From Malachius bipustulatus (taxonomy: Eukaryota; Arthropoda; Insecta; Coleoptera; Melyridae): 64,000 nucleotides of DNA. The DNA is taken from NCBI GenBank assembly GCA_910589415.1, contig OU342632.1, positions 38,143,637 to 38,207,636 of the forward strand, in the 5' to 3' direction. Below are positions 44,066-54,974 of this stretch, in pieces. The notes under the pieces are model-generated. The model saw only the letters and a list, made by a program, of their open reading frames with translations. It was not told the origin of the DNA and did not search any database. Every line of letters begins with the position of its first letter. Position 1 is the first letter of the stretch. A program made the translations under genes and the position numbers.

Positions 44066-44505
44066 TAGAATCCTAATTTATGGTGCGATTTTGAAAGTAT
44101 TTCTTTTAAATCATAGAGCTTGATAAACTATATTTTGGGAGCAAAAAGCGTCTCAATCCTACTGAATCCAAGACCCACTGGATCAGTGTTTACCTACTTG
44201 TAAAATCTCAAAAATTCATATTAGCGATTTTTTCAGAAAAAAACTGGGCACGCCACAGGATTCACCATCACCAGCCCTAAAAACGGTACTGTACTAAATT
44301 TTATTGGAAATGTCAGAGTACTTATATAAGGATCTCGCAGTTATTTCAGAAATTCTTCTCTTTTTTTCAGGATAAAATGGGTAAAAAACTCATATTTAGT
44401 CAGTTGTAACTTACAATAAGTATAATCTTAATACTAACGTGGTGATATTAAAAAAAATAGGTTTAAGCTTAAAATAGTAACTGAATTGAGTTTATTACCA
44501 ATTAA
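44066..44505. other. intergenic sequence, nothing recognised
   Basis: AT-rich and non-coding. It follows a CACCCTG-TA end and precedes a decayed transposase. Confidence 0.4.
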
Positions 44506-45000
44506 TTATCGAACTTGTTCGAATTGTCGGCCAAGGCACTTCCTTACACTGTCCGGCACAAATATGTAAACATTTTGTTTACACGCTGAACGACATCCGG
44601 AGCGATACTTTCGATTTCGATGCAAATTCGATGCTGCACATCTCTAATAAATGGTTGTTCCCAGAGGAAAAAATCTAGAGGTGTCAAAGTAAAAAAGAAA
44701 AATAAAGTTACAAAAAATAAAAAAGTCGGGTGAGCCGCGCAGGTCATTCTGTCGATCCTCGCTGCCCCATCCACTTGTCAGAAAATACGTTGTTGAGAAA
44801 TAGCCTAACATTAACACCAAAATGAGGGGGAGCTCCATTCTGTTGAAACTAGATTCTTCCGCGAAGCATATTGTTATTCGTTAAGGATGGAAGGAGTTCT
44901 TCCCGCAAAAAAATGTAAATACCACTCAGCAGTCAAATTTTCATTAGAAAAATTGGGCCCTGGAAGCCGGTCTCCATAATTGTTGCTGCCCACGCGATTA
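44506..45000 (-). pseudogene. mariner-like transposase C-terminal half, degraded
   Basis: Across shifting frames the minus strand gives AWAATIMETGFQGP, then LTAEWYLHF, then FQQNGAPPHFGVNVRLFLNN, then DKWMGQRGSTEWPAR, then PLDFFLW, and finally a C-terminal region ending near FEQV at a stop (44506-44508). This is the catalytic half of a transposase of the HDGAPPH...PLDFFLWG type. The second catalytic position is N (codon 44837-44839) instead of D, frameshifts are many, and an A/T-rich insert splits it near 44690-44730. It is adjacent to the 45088-45790 element but in the opposite orientation and from a different lineage. Confidence 0.7.
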
Positions 45001-45087
45001 TTTTTTATCCTTGTCTCTGTGAGGATTCAGTGTAGAGGATTTTCCTGTGCGAAAAAAATGGGGGTTGCTATTAAAAATATATATATA

Positions 45088-45790
45088 CAGGGTGTTCTAC
45101 AAGCTCTATGACAAACTTTTACAGATGGTAGGTTGCTTGATTTTAAACATATTTTTTTTAATAAACATGGGTCCGATTCGTTTTTGTTTAGAAGTTACAA
45201 GCATTCTTAGAACACGACCTTTTAGAGTTTATTGATAGCGTGCAACTCAATATTATTCAAAATATGTGGTATCAGCATGACGGTGCACCACCACATAGAG
45301 GAAGACAAGTTGCTGCTTGGCTAAATGAACATTTCCCGAATAAATGGATAGGTCAAGGAGGTCCAATATCATGGCCACCTCGTTCTCCCGATCTGAATCC
45401 TCTGGATTTTTATTTATGGGGACACATGAAGCAGCTGGTCTACCATGTTGAGATCGCTGCCAATCAGCAGTTACTTGAAAGAATTCAAGATGCAGCTAAC
45501 CAAATAAGAAATGATCCAAATCTCATTCTTCGAGTGACCGAATCTTTAGTTCGTCGATGTGAGGCTTGCATTCAAGCTGAGGGTGGACATTTCGAACAAT
45601 TTTTATAGTCTTAAGTTTTGTGATTATCATTTAATTTAATTTTTTATTGTTGATTGTTAATAAAGGTTAAATGCTTGTAGCTTCTAAACAAAAACGAATC
45701 GGACCCATGTTTATTAAAAAAAAATATGTTTAAAATCAAGCAACCTACCATCTGTCATAAAGTTTGTCATAGAGCTTGTAGAACACCCTG
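45088..45790 (+). mobile_element. CAGGGTG element carrying a partial DD41D transposase
   Basis: TA-flanked (45086-45087 and 45791-45792), 703 bp, with TIRs of about 119 bp that match those of the 539-bp foldback at 40407-40945. The left TIR runs straight into the transposase frame at 45206, so the N-terminal half was lost by internal deletion. It links the CAGGGTG foldbacks to an IS630-Tc1-mariner enzyme. Confidence 0.9.
45206..45608 (+). pseudogene. mariner-superfamily transposase, C-terminal part (DD41D spacing)
   Basis: The frame is open from the edge of the left TIR (45206); the first ATG-like codon is a GTG at 45240, which is not a real start. Counting from that codon, the second catalytic aspartate is D14 in QHDGAPPH and the third is D56 in SPDLNPLDFYLWG, with 41 residues between. 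This is the DD41D type known from insect members of the superfamily. RWIGxGGP-type (KWIGQGGP, 35-42) and WPPRSPD motifs are present. The C-terminus ends GGHFEQFL at a stop. The first catalytic aspartate and the helix-turn-helix domain are absent, so it cannot transpose alone. The remaining frame has no stops, so the deletion is probably recent. Confidence 0.88.
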
Positions 45791-45792
45791 TA

Positions 45793-46555
45793 TACCTAGG
45801 TATGATGACTTCACAGATAAAAAATAATAAAAAAAAGACTTTTTTTTGTTGATAAATGCCTTTTTTACAAATAAAATCGACCTGCTTTGGGATTTTGGAA
45901 GCAAAAATGATAGGTAGAAAACAAACTTATGAATATTATGCAGAAATTTATCACCATGCATGTATTTTTAATGTGATAAGAGTATTAATGTGTCAATACA
46001 GAATATTATTATGAAAGTAGTAGTTGAAATAATTAACGGTATTAGGTACATAGATCAGTTCTGGTTATTATCTTCCGCTTTGAGTTATTAAAACATTAAT
46101 CCTGAAATAGAATTTGCAGACTGCAGTTTCTGTAGTAGAGCAGTAATTACTGTAATTCATCACTCCCATTTAATTTGATAATTTGCTTTTGAAACTGTTC
46201 ACTATACATAGAGAAGCAGTTTCTGAAATATTAAAAATTAACGATGGAAGTGATTTAACGTTCTCTTAATTTCCTGGATCTGAGTATCACAACTGATGCT
46301 TTATCCCAGGAGGTGTTACTATTATTTTTCTGAAATATTGCGAACATTTTGCTTAAATTTGAAGAAAAAAATTAATCTCACAATAATGGAAGCCGATTCT
46401 GTTTTTATGTTGCCTAAATATTGTTGAAGAAGAGTCTTCAGAGTATAATTCAGTCTTCAGACATACGAGTAAATTAATTCAAAAAATGCAACTAGTCATT
46501 TTCAGGAACCTTATACATACCTATTGTATAAGTATATATCTTAGTATATATTATA
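45793..46555. other. AT-rich intergenic DNA
   Basis: No gene, RNA or clear repeat is seen between two foldback elements. Confidence 0.4.
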
Positions 46556-47413
46556 CAGGGTGTCTTGCTAAGGTTGGCCACCGGCCATATCTCGGGAAAT
46601 AATGGGCCTATAACCTCAAAATAAAAAATTTCTAGACATAAAAGTGATCACGAGAAATTCAATCAAAATATTTTCAAGATGGCCGCACTTCCGAAAATAC
46701 CGGAAGTTGACACCTACTTCGTTATTTTAACGGAAACACCCTGTAAAATATTATATTTTTTAAATGTCCGAAGAAATCGAATACAGGTGGTTTACACCAT
46801 TGGAATTTAGATTGAGCGGTTTGTGAGTTATAAACAAGTGAAAATCGAAAATTTTCAACTTCAAAGCAGTCTAGAACTAGAACGGCTCAAGATATCTAAA
46901 AACGGTTTACATGTCCCTATTCTAACTTTTTATGTTTTATCCCACTTATGTGGAGTAAATTTTAATACAGGGTGATGAAAATTATCCGATTTTTCATCAC
47001 CCTGTATTAAAATTTAAAACACATAGTAGGATACTGTGTGAAAAGTTAAGATAGGGACATGTAAACCGTTTTTAGATATCTTAAGCCGTTCTAGTTCTAT
47101 ACTGCTTTGAAGTTGAAAATTTTCGATTTTCACTTGTTTATAACTCCTAAGCCGCTCATTTTAAATTCCAATGGTGAAAACCACCTGTATTCGATTTCTT
47201 TAGACATTTAAAAAATATAATATTTTACAGGGTGTTTCCGTTAAAATAACAAAGTAGGTGTCAACTTCCGGTATTTCCGGAAGTGCGGCCATCTTGAAAA
47301 TATTTTCATTGAATTTCTCGTGATCACTTATGTCTGGAAATTTTTTATTTTGAGGTTATAGGCCCATTAGTTTCCGAGATATGGCCGGTGGCCAGTCTTA
47401 AGCAGACACCCTG
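46556..47413. mobile_element. 858-bp CAGGGTG foldback built from nested modules
   Basis: TA-flanked at 46554-46555 and 47414-47415, and the arms are complementary throughout. Inside, CACCCTG-TA ends at 46743 and TA-CAGGGTG starts at 47228, so each outer arm is itself delimited by the terminal motif. At the centre, 46968-47004 is a 37-base mini-foldback (cagggtgatgaaaa and its complement) with TA on both sides. The shared module with cggtttacatgtccctat lies between. Non-coding. Confidence 0.85.
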
Positions 47414-47419
47414 TATACT

Positions 47420-48124
47420 AAGTAATAGTGATTTGAACTGAAATAAAACTTGAAACCTTTTTTTAAATATCGCTGAGAAATTACAGGTAGGTACCTACCT
47501 TTGCTCCCCTATGATTTATTTGGTTAATTGTATTTGTATAGTTCTCATAATCAAGTATACCTAGTACTGATTTTGGGAACAACGTTATACACCTTTCTGT
47601 GCCTTGATCATCTTATGCCTCACTAAACTAGTTCTATGCTGGCACACTGGAAAAAGTCGTCGAAAGCCAATTGAAAGCTGGTACTAGTGTTCTCGGATCG
47701 ATTCTAAGTATCTAGCAACGAGTTTTCCACAATCAAAAACTTTATCAAGATTCAATATTGACAGCTCAAAGAGCAGTAGAGCGGCGACATATTACGTTCT
47801 CTGTTTGCTTACATCAAATGGTTACCTATAATAAGATTGATTGTCCTTAACCCTGAATTACTAATAATTAAATAATTGCATTTGGTAGTTCCCAGATTGG
47901 CCACTTGATATTTCATTAGGTACGTTCTTATTTAAAAACAAAAGGAAGAAGTTGAACTTGGTCACTAATGAATGATATTTCGATTCTCAAACTTCCGACC
48001 AATGATATCGAGTATCCTTGCGACATATCAAGCCAAAGATCCAAATAAAAAAGTGTTTAGTAAGGAAAAAATGTTTGTAAAGTATTCTAAATATATGAAC
48101 TTTGACCTTTTGCTGTCAGATATA
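47420..48124. other. AT-rich intergenic DNA
   Basis: Nothing is recognised apart from short AGGTACCTACCT runs. Confidence 0.4.
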
Positions 48125-49539
48125 CAGGGTGATCTCGAAATGGCGGACACGGTATACAGGGTGTTACAGAGGATGTTCAGAAAGACTGTAAATTTAAAAC
48201 AAAAATGTGTTCGCTTCGTTACCGAGATATAGGGTGTCCTTTTTCTAAACTTTAAATCAAAAGGGCAGTCAACTTTGAAGAACCTCCACTAGCAAAGCAC
48301 ATGATTTGACATAACTCTTACGATAGTGTTTGCTTTTTATTTTTATTATTATCGGGAACGGAATTACAGGCATTCAAAGTTTACCTATTCCCTGAGTTCA
48401 ACAAAAATTTTCAGTTTGGCAACGTTACTCGAATTCGAGCTCAGTTATTCATAAAATAAATTTTGAATAATATTATCGAATATGTATCCGCGCAACGTTT
48501 TTGTTCAAGCTTTGTTGAACTTGCCATTTCATATGTCTGCATGGTAACATCTATCTGGGTATTGTAGACCTATTGAAACGCATTATTTTACCCTAGAGGG
48601 GAAAAATAACCGTTGAGAGCATGAGACAAATAAAAGACAACAAGGGTCGTGGGTTGAGTCGCTTAAGAGGGTCAACAATAACAAGCAGGTCAGCAGAACA
48701 ACAGGTACTCTTTATTAAAAAAAAATCACAGTAATTATTATCACAGTGCAACTCTTGAGCGTGGTTAACAATCAATCATAAACAAGAGTGTTGAGTTGAG
48801 CCGAATGAAGTGGTCTGATAAATATGGTCAACGAGGCACTTATCTGGGTGATTCTGACGAGGCTGGAGTCAGGTCAGCTTCTGTACGAATGATCCTGGCT
48901 GGTCGGAAGAATGATCCTGGTTGTTCGAAAAAAGATCCTGGCTAGTCGGAAGAATGATCCTGGTTGTTCGTAAAAAAATGTGCCCCGTAGAGACAAATGC
49001 TCCGTAAGAAAAATGCTCCGTAGGAGAAAAGCAAACCAAAAACGTGTAGGATGTCTGAGGTATTTTACGTGAATTATTCACGACGCCATTTCGGTAAAAA
49101 TTCCAGGTGTTTTGCGGAAACTATCTTCTTTCAGCGAACTCCAGGAGAGAAAAAGGGGAATGAAATCTCAGGTATCGGCGTACCGGAGCGAAACTCGACA
49201 GTCGAGGTCGGCGAAACTCGAGGCTCCAGCCAGCAGCTTGCACCGCCGTCGACCGACCGAACTAAAAGCCACCATCATCACTCACTCATGCGACGCGCGC
49301 AACGCGTTGTCCCCGGGTCGCTGGCATTTAGCTAGTAAGTACCAAATGTACATTACACTATACATTATTTTTATGCCTAAAGAAGCGTATCAGTGCAGTG
49401 TTGTGACTTTTTTTTCCACAACAGTGGTCATATCTTCTTAAGGGAGCCATACAGGAGAACAAAGTAAGTGAACTTAGAATATTTAAACCGCAATGGATGC
49501 TGTGGTGCTGTCCGTGTCCGCCATTTCGGGATCACCCTG
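48125..49539. mobile_element. 1.4-kb element with 28-bp TIRs
   Basis: It begins TA-CAGGGTGATCTCGAAATGG and ends with the inverted copy (one mismatch in about 28) and TA. A second CAGGGTG motif begins at about 48157, close to the left end. The interior holds a minisatellite (48891-48975) and a GC-richer block (49140-49330) with open frames that resemble no protein I know. Confidence 0.7.
48891..48975. repeat. minisatellite, about 43-bp period, two copies
   Basis: gatcctggctggtcggaaga and gatcctggttgttcg-type 21-22-mers alternate twice. A related short duplication (atgctccgtaag/atgctccgtagg) follows at about 49006-49027. Confidence 0.8.
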
Positions 49540-49544
49540 TATAC

Positions 49545-50640
49545 GTATTACTAAATTAAGGATTTTCATTAGAGATTCTAAAGATATCGCAATAATAATT
49601 AATATTAAGGATTAATGATTAATTTGTTTAAGGTCAACATTTGACATTTTCACAATTGTATAATTATTTATGAAACAATCCAGCATCCTAATTAATCGAT
49701 TTCCATCTTAACTTTGAAAAGCTACCAGATTAGCTCTAATTGTATAAAATGCAACGCCTCATCTCTCTCCGTGTTTCCGTCTGTACCTCGCTTATTATAT
49801 CTCAAGAGCTTCTAATTCAATTTTCATAGGGTTGCCGTGGATATTGTAGGCTGACGTTATTGTCTGATGACCAGATTTTACGCAGCTCTCAGAACCAAAT
49901 CCTTTAGCAGTTCAAAAGTTCTAATTGAATCGCTTATTTCATAAACAACTTTAATAAGTTGTTTATAAAATAATAACTTACATAATATGTAAGTCACATT
50001 TTGGCCATTTTGAGTTTATTACAGCAATATGTTTTTTTTTAGGTTTCGTAGATATTCACAATGCTTATGATTATGCTTATGATAAATTCTTACTTTAAGG
50101 GTAACTTAAGCTTCCTTAAACTTAAGCTTCAGTTTTACTTAAAATTTGCAGAAGAAACTTACGTACAAAATTGATTATGAATAAAACACTATAAGTAATA
50201 AGTATGCAGAGATTCTACGAAGTAAGGGTTGAAAACATAAATTTTACGTACAAAACTTTTTCCATCTCCTTTTTCCAGAATTGTGTTAAATAAATATTTT
50301 TTTATTTATTTATTTTCATTTATTTAGTCAAAAATCAACTAAAAGCGACTAAATTGTTCAAATGTGAGTTAGGTTGTTTTTGAAATAGGAGATTCAATCA
50401 TTTTTTTATTGGAACCAAATAAGTAGTAATAGATTCACAACACAGTTTTGCTCACAATATCCCGTGAGTGGATCAATCTTTTGAAATCAAAATAAGAAAG
50501 AGAAATAAAAAAAATCATATCTTGTCTAATATTTATTTTTTAAATCACATGAAAATTTTCGAACTCGTAAATGATGCTACGTTCAGTATGGTGCGTTCAG
50601 CAACTCACATATAAATATATTATTAAAATAAATTGATAAA
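49545..50640. other. AT-rich intergenic DNA
   Basis: No gene is recognised. A short inverted run (aagttgtttat/ataaacaactt) lies at about 49940-49965. Confidence 0.4.
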
Positions 50641-50645
50641 TATTG

Positions 50646-51386
50646 TTTATCTACGAGTGATTCATAAAATGCACTTTTTTAGACGTTTCTTAGTTCATAA
50701 AATGTATGATTATCTTGAAGAGTGAAATAAAGTAATTTGGGTGAAACAAAGTGCCGTAGCGGTTCATTATTTAACGCTAAATCTGACAGGTTACTGCACG
50801 CTCGCCGAGTGCAAGTTCGAGTGAAGTAGTGAGCGGAGCGTCTCGGTCGGTCAGACGAGACGCTGAACGCTGAATTACATACTATCCCGACGCCAACCGC
50901 TCCTAATGCTTGTTGACATCATGCACCTATACTAGAGAAACGTCGCAGTTTATTAGCAGAGCGCCAGATCTATGTAGGTACAATTAATATTTTGTGTTTT
51001 GCGTCTTTTAGTTACCTAAAATGGATACCATTGTAGATGATTCAATGAATGAAATATCTTCTACCCCAGAAGAAATTATTTTTCAATCAAATGTGGCTAA
51101 TAATTTATATATTTTATGTTTACATTTAATCATGAATGAAATATCTTCCGCACTAGAAGAAATTATTATTCAATCAAATATGACTGCACAAAATCTGTTA
51201 GGTAGGTACCTACCTAAAAAATCTAAAGAAGTGTATATTAAGCAATATGTCACCTTTATGAACTGACGTGATGAAAAAAGCTAAGTTAATAGCTTCAAAG
51301 AAACACTTACATAAAATATGAATGCATTGGAAAGTTTTTTTTTATAATTTAACTTTTCGTTCTAATTTAAGTCACTCGTAGATAAA
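50646..51386. mobile_element. possible element bounded by tttatctacgagtga repeats
   Basis: The 15-mer tttatctacgagtga at 50646-50660 recurs inverted at 51372-51386. Between lie a CpG-richer leader-like block with a perfect 9-bp-stem hairpin (50837-50864) and a decayed recombinase-like frame. The inverted ends may be terminal repeats or chance. Confidence 0.4.
51021..51320 (+). pseudogene. tyrosine-recombinase-like (Crypton-type) N-terminal fragment, decayed
   Basis: The frame opens with MDTIVDDSMNEISS. An 87-bp direct duplication follows: MNEISSTPEEIIFQSN at about 51045 is repeated as MNEISSALEEIIIQSN at about 51132. Then LPKKSKEVYIKQYVTFMN stops at a TGA where this family usually has W (FMNW). 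Past the stop, VNSFKETL resembles the usual SFSENVLL. This string is what I recall as the N-terminal, core-binding-like domain of insect tyrosine-recombinase/Crypton-derived proteins. The catalytic R-H-R-Y domain is absent. If the identification is right, it is a dead fragment. Confidence 0.5.
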
Positions 51387-51399
51387 ATTTTGTATGCAA

Positions 51400-51510
51400 C
51401 ATATGCATAAAGTGCCTTTTTTTCACTTCTGGGATTGCCGCATTCGCCTGCGGCTCATGCGGTAAAACTTCCCAGTCGTGAAAAAAAGTACCACTTTATG
51501 CACTTGGTGC
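51400..51510. repeat. strong 110-bp hairpin
   Basis: gcataaagtg...ctttttttcac...tctggga on the left pairs with tcccag...gtgaaaaaaag...cactttatgc on the right, around a GC-richer tip (gccgcattcgcctgcggctc) that itself folds. It could be a tiny MITE or a structured RNA. Confidence 0.75.
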
Positions 51511-51512
51511 AT

Positions 51513-53080
51513 AAATAACTATTTTATTAAACTACAGATGTAAAACTTCATTGAGCTCATTAAAGCGAAAAGTTTCTACTAGATGATAATCTCTTCTATA
51601 TAGGAAGACGTTGAATTCATATTTAAAAATGTATGCTATTAGACAGAATTCTTTTGATAAGGCGCAATATAGCGATTACACCTTTTATGCTTCGCTATAA
51701 AACGTGCATTTTACTCAAAGCTCTTCCCTGGCTTTGATATGCCGACGCTGTATGAAGCTCACTTTGACTTTGTGCTTTATGATTCCATTTTTTTATTTAG
51801 CAAATTTCTCGCTATATTCTACCGTATGAGCAAATAAAAGCATAAGTTAGGCCAGCTTTTGAAAAAAAAAATCATGTCCGTGATTGAACCTGTAAAACTG
51901 TAAAAGTTCAGTACTAAGCTTTGCAAACTCAAGTCAGTTATAGCTAACTTAATTTAGTTAGTTCAACTTTATATTCAGAATTCATCATTAGAGTTAGGAC
52001 TATTTTTAGAGTCATATCTAAAAATGTTAATGGGAATAATCAACCGTCACTCATCAATCAATTGTTTCCAAATAACCCGAGAGGGTGACTGTGATTGGAA
52101 TGTTTAATTCTACCAGTTAGCGACTGACACAGATCGGGAGGATCATTTGTATTAGTCCTCCCCGGTAACAAAGAAAGGGTGGAACTCTTGGGCTTTCCTA
52201 GTTCAGCAGACGGGATAGGGTCTCAATGCCAGAGCATCGGAAATGGGAGCTCCCCATGTTTATCTGTGTGTACATAAACCGCCTTCTATAATAGTCAATC
52301 GAGTAATTCTCTGTCGCTTCTTATCTCCTTTATTAAAGAAATTACTTCATTTAGAATCAGCTTAATGGATAATTCAATTGAGTTGACGAGCTCATATCGA
52401 TTTCATTCGGGTGTAGAAAGGGATTGAATATTGCTTTTCGTTTTTCTTCCAAATTGCTTTTTCGACATAAAATGCTATCCAATGGAGCTATAAAATTAGA
52501 TCCACATCGGTTATGTACGGCTATACTACAAAATATACTTATTTATGATAATGTCGATCATAATATCACTTTTCTACGATAATAGCGATGTGATATACCT
52601 TTATTATGCATGTTTACTATACTATTTTATGTATTATAAAAAAATAGTACTTACTCACATTTCCCATATTTCTCCTTTACTTTGTGCTTGAACCTTTTAT
52701 AACACTTGGTGCCTTAACCTTATCAAAAGAGTGTAATGTTCTGAACCTGGACCGCACTTAGAGGTGTTGGAGATATTTTTTTCATGTTTCCCCATAGATC
52801 TCGATTTCGTTTGCTAGGTAAGTCTTAATTAAATAGGCAGTAGCCTTTAAACATGGTAAATGGTGACATATTTAATGAGATAAGTCAAGGTAATGATCCG
52901 AGAGGAAAAAGCGTTTCCGTCGCCTGGATTATGTAGAAGTTATATTGTACTTGATTGAAAATATGTTCAAATAGTAGTTCAATAAATTTTACAAATGCTG
53001 TTATGGCATTTAGCATTATTTCCTACTTGCTGATGGAATTTTTGCCTGAGGTCATCAAGTGAAATTAATAGAATATTTAT
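51513..53080. other. AT-rich intergenic DNA
   Basis: No gene or repeat is recognised. 52140-52270 is of balanced composition but has no open frame. Confidence 0.4.
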
Positions 53081-53260
53081 AATGCAGAAAAAGATTATCA
53101 GAACCATGATGGGTGTGAATCGGACAAGTTGTCGAAATTTGTCCAGAAATTTAAACATATACAGAGTTTGGCAGGATTAAGGGCAAAGCATACAACACCA
53201 GCAATGACTACATTCTTGAGGTTGGGATTTCATATTTGCATGAAACAACTCCTCATCATA
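53080..53260 (+). pseudogene. LINE reverse-transcriptase C-terminal remnant
   Basis: The frame reading QKKIIRTMMGVNRTSCRNLSRNLNIY matches the pattern found after the RT thumb in jockey/CR1/RTE-type LINEs (QKRIIRxIxGxxxxxSCRxLFxxLxIL). It loses the frame soon after. The ORF continuing to 53566 in another frame is probably not coding. Confidence 0.5.
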
Positions 53261-53569
53261 TTGCAGCGATTCTTCAACAAACAACCAATGGAAATTAGAT
53301 TTATATACATAATTCTAGGGATTTTTACATTCACATTTAGCTTTATTACCTTTTTTTTTGAAGCAATTGTACAGAATTATGATGTCAACCATGTAAATGA
53401 TTGTAGATGTGTGTCTCACTATTCGATTTCTAGCTACAGAAAGCATAATATTATGCTCAGTGTAGCGGGAGATTTTAATGAGGTTGTCAAGTATACAGTA
53501 TCGAAATATACCTATCTAAGCAAATTTATTCCAGACTTTGCAAGTATCAAATATGGAGACATCTAAATG

Positions 53570-54770
53570 CTCAGAATTCTACAGAAGAGTGATAGAGTCA
53601 GACGAGGTTCCTTTGAGGTCTTGGTTGCAAGATTTTACATACATCGAAACAACAAAGTCGATGAGAGCCCAAGTGTGAAAATTCTCTGTTGTTCATTATA
53701 ATTGGTACTCTCTTGTATCGAGTTATTAGAAAAAAGTATAAAATCATAGATTAATACATGATGGAATCATATTTCGAATTTTATTAGGTAGGTACCTGTT
53801 AGCAGATAAGGGATTAAAATACTAACAGTGGGTATTATGGAGGCCCATTAAGTTAATGGGTAGATTTCTGGGGCCATTTCTGAAAAAAGTATCGGAACTC
53901 TATTTGGAAAATATTGCAATTTAGTTATTCGTGGCATGAAAGGGGCTGCAAAAATGTTAATAAAAGTCATATGACAACGATATTAGCTTCAAAAACGAGC
54001 TCAGAAATCTGCCCGTAACTTAATGAGCATTTATAATACTGGCTGTAACTCTAAATTTTAAAGCGAAATTATTTCAATTAAGTATATGAAACTGCCCCTT
54101 GGAAAATTAGAGATAAACTGAAATGTTAACTTTGCACCAAGTCACAGATGGTGTAGGTTTGAACAATTCAAGTAACTGAAATAATGAGAAAGAATTTCCA
54201 TAAAAAATCCTTTTTATCCATAAAGGTACCTTTTATCTTTCATGTAGGAATAAATGAGGGATAAATATCAAAAAGTACGAAGCGGACCAAAAAAGTCGGG
54301 GATGAAAGTTTTGTTCATCTGGAAAGGTGATACCAATGATACCAAACTCCACCCCAATACCTCACCTCCATCCTTGAGGAGTGGGAGTACTTAGGCAGCT
54401 TTGAAATCTTAAATGAGAACCAACTTTTTTATCGCAACTTTGGATTTTACTGCCGAAAATATGGAGGAAATCCCCTCCCCCCCCCTCGCCGCCTTCTTCG
54501 TCCGCCGTGTAGGTGGTGGAGGTGGGGGTAATATTCATAATTTGTGGAAGGGAATCAGCTTCCAACTATTGTGACCTCCAAAAATAGACGATATTTTAAT
54601 TGAATTCAAGCTGGGTTGATCTAGAATTTTCTAGGTTAGCTGAAATTCTCCACGTGATTTTTTTCAAGAAGTACATAAAATAATCCCCGTGATAACTTTG
54701 ATCTGAAGTACTAGCTCATATAATAGCCACAATACACATTTTTTAAGTTAAAAATAGTACATAGACGAAA
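53570..54770. other. intergenic DNA
   Basis: No gene is recognised. A C/G-rich patch at about 54470-54530 is low complexity. Confidence 0.4.
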
Positions 54771-54782
54771 GCAAACAGCCAT

Positions 54783-54865
54783 ATGGCGAGACTGAGATTC
54801 GAACCCACTCGGTAGCAGCCGCATAGTCCCGAACACGTTAAACCGCAGCGCTGCCGACCGATCCA
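54783..54865 (-). repeat. tRNA-like sequence / SINE head
   Basis: Read on the minus strand, gtgggttcgaatctcag is a perfect pol III box B (GGTTCGAATC). Upstream tcggtcggcagcgctgcgg is a degenerate box A at the right distance. It lacks a closed acceptor stem and runs into AT-rich sequence, so it is a SINE head or tRNA pseudogene. Confidence 0.55.
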
Positions 54866-54974
54866 ACGTTCTTGTTGTTACGACAATAATTGTTTGCTTC
54901 AATGTTGTATAATTACTACCTTACGCTGTCACCGCATTGGTTCGATATTAATGAAGCTCTTAATAACACCCATA

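Noticed and set aside
48593..49335. LTR retrotransposon or retroviral fragment
   Set aside because: No LTR pair, primer-binding site or pol motif was found.
40407..49539. CRISPR array suggested by repeated CAGGGTG motifs
   Set aside because: The motifs are transposon ends of variable spacing and alternating orientation in eukaryotic DNA.
53129..53566. 145-codon frame as a gene
   Set aside because: It overlaps, in another frame, a recognisable RT remnant. Its own translation resembles nothing.
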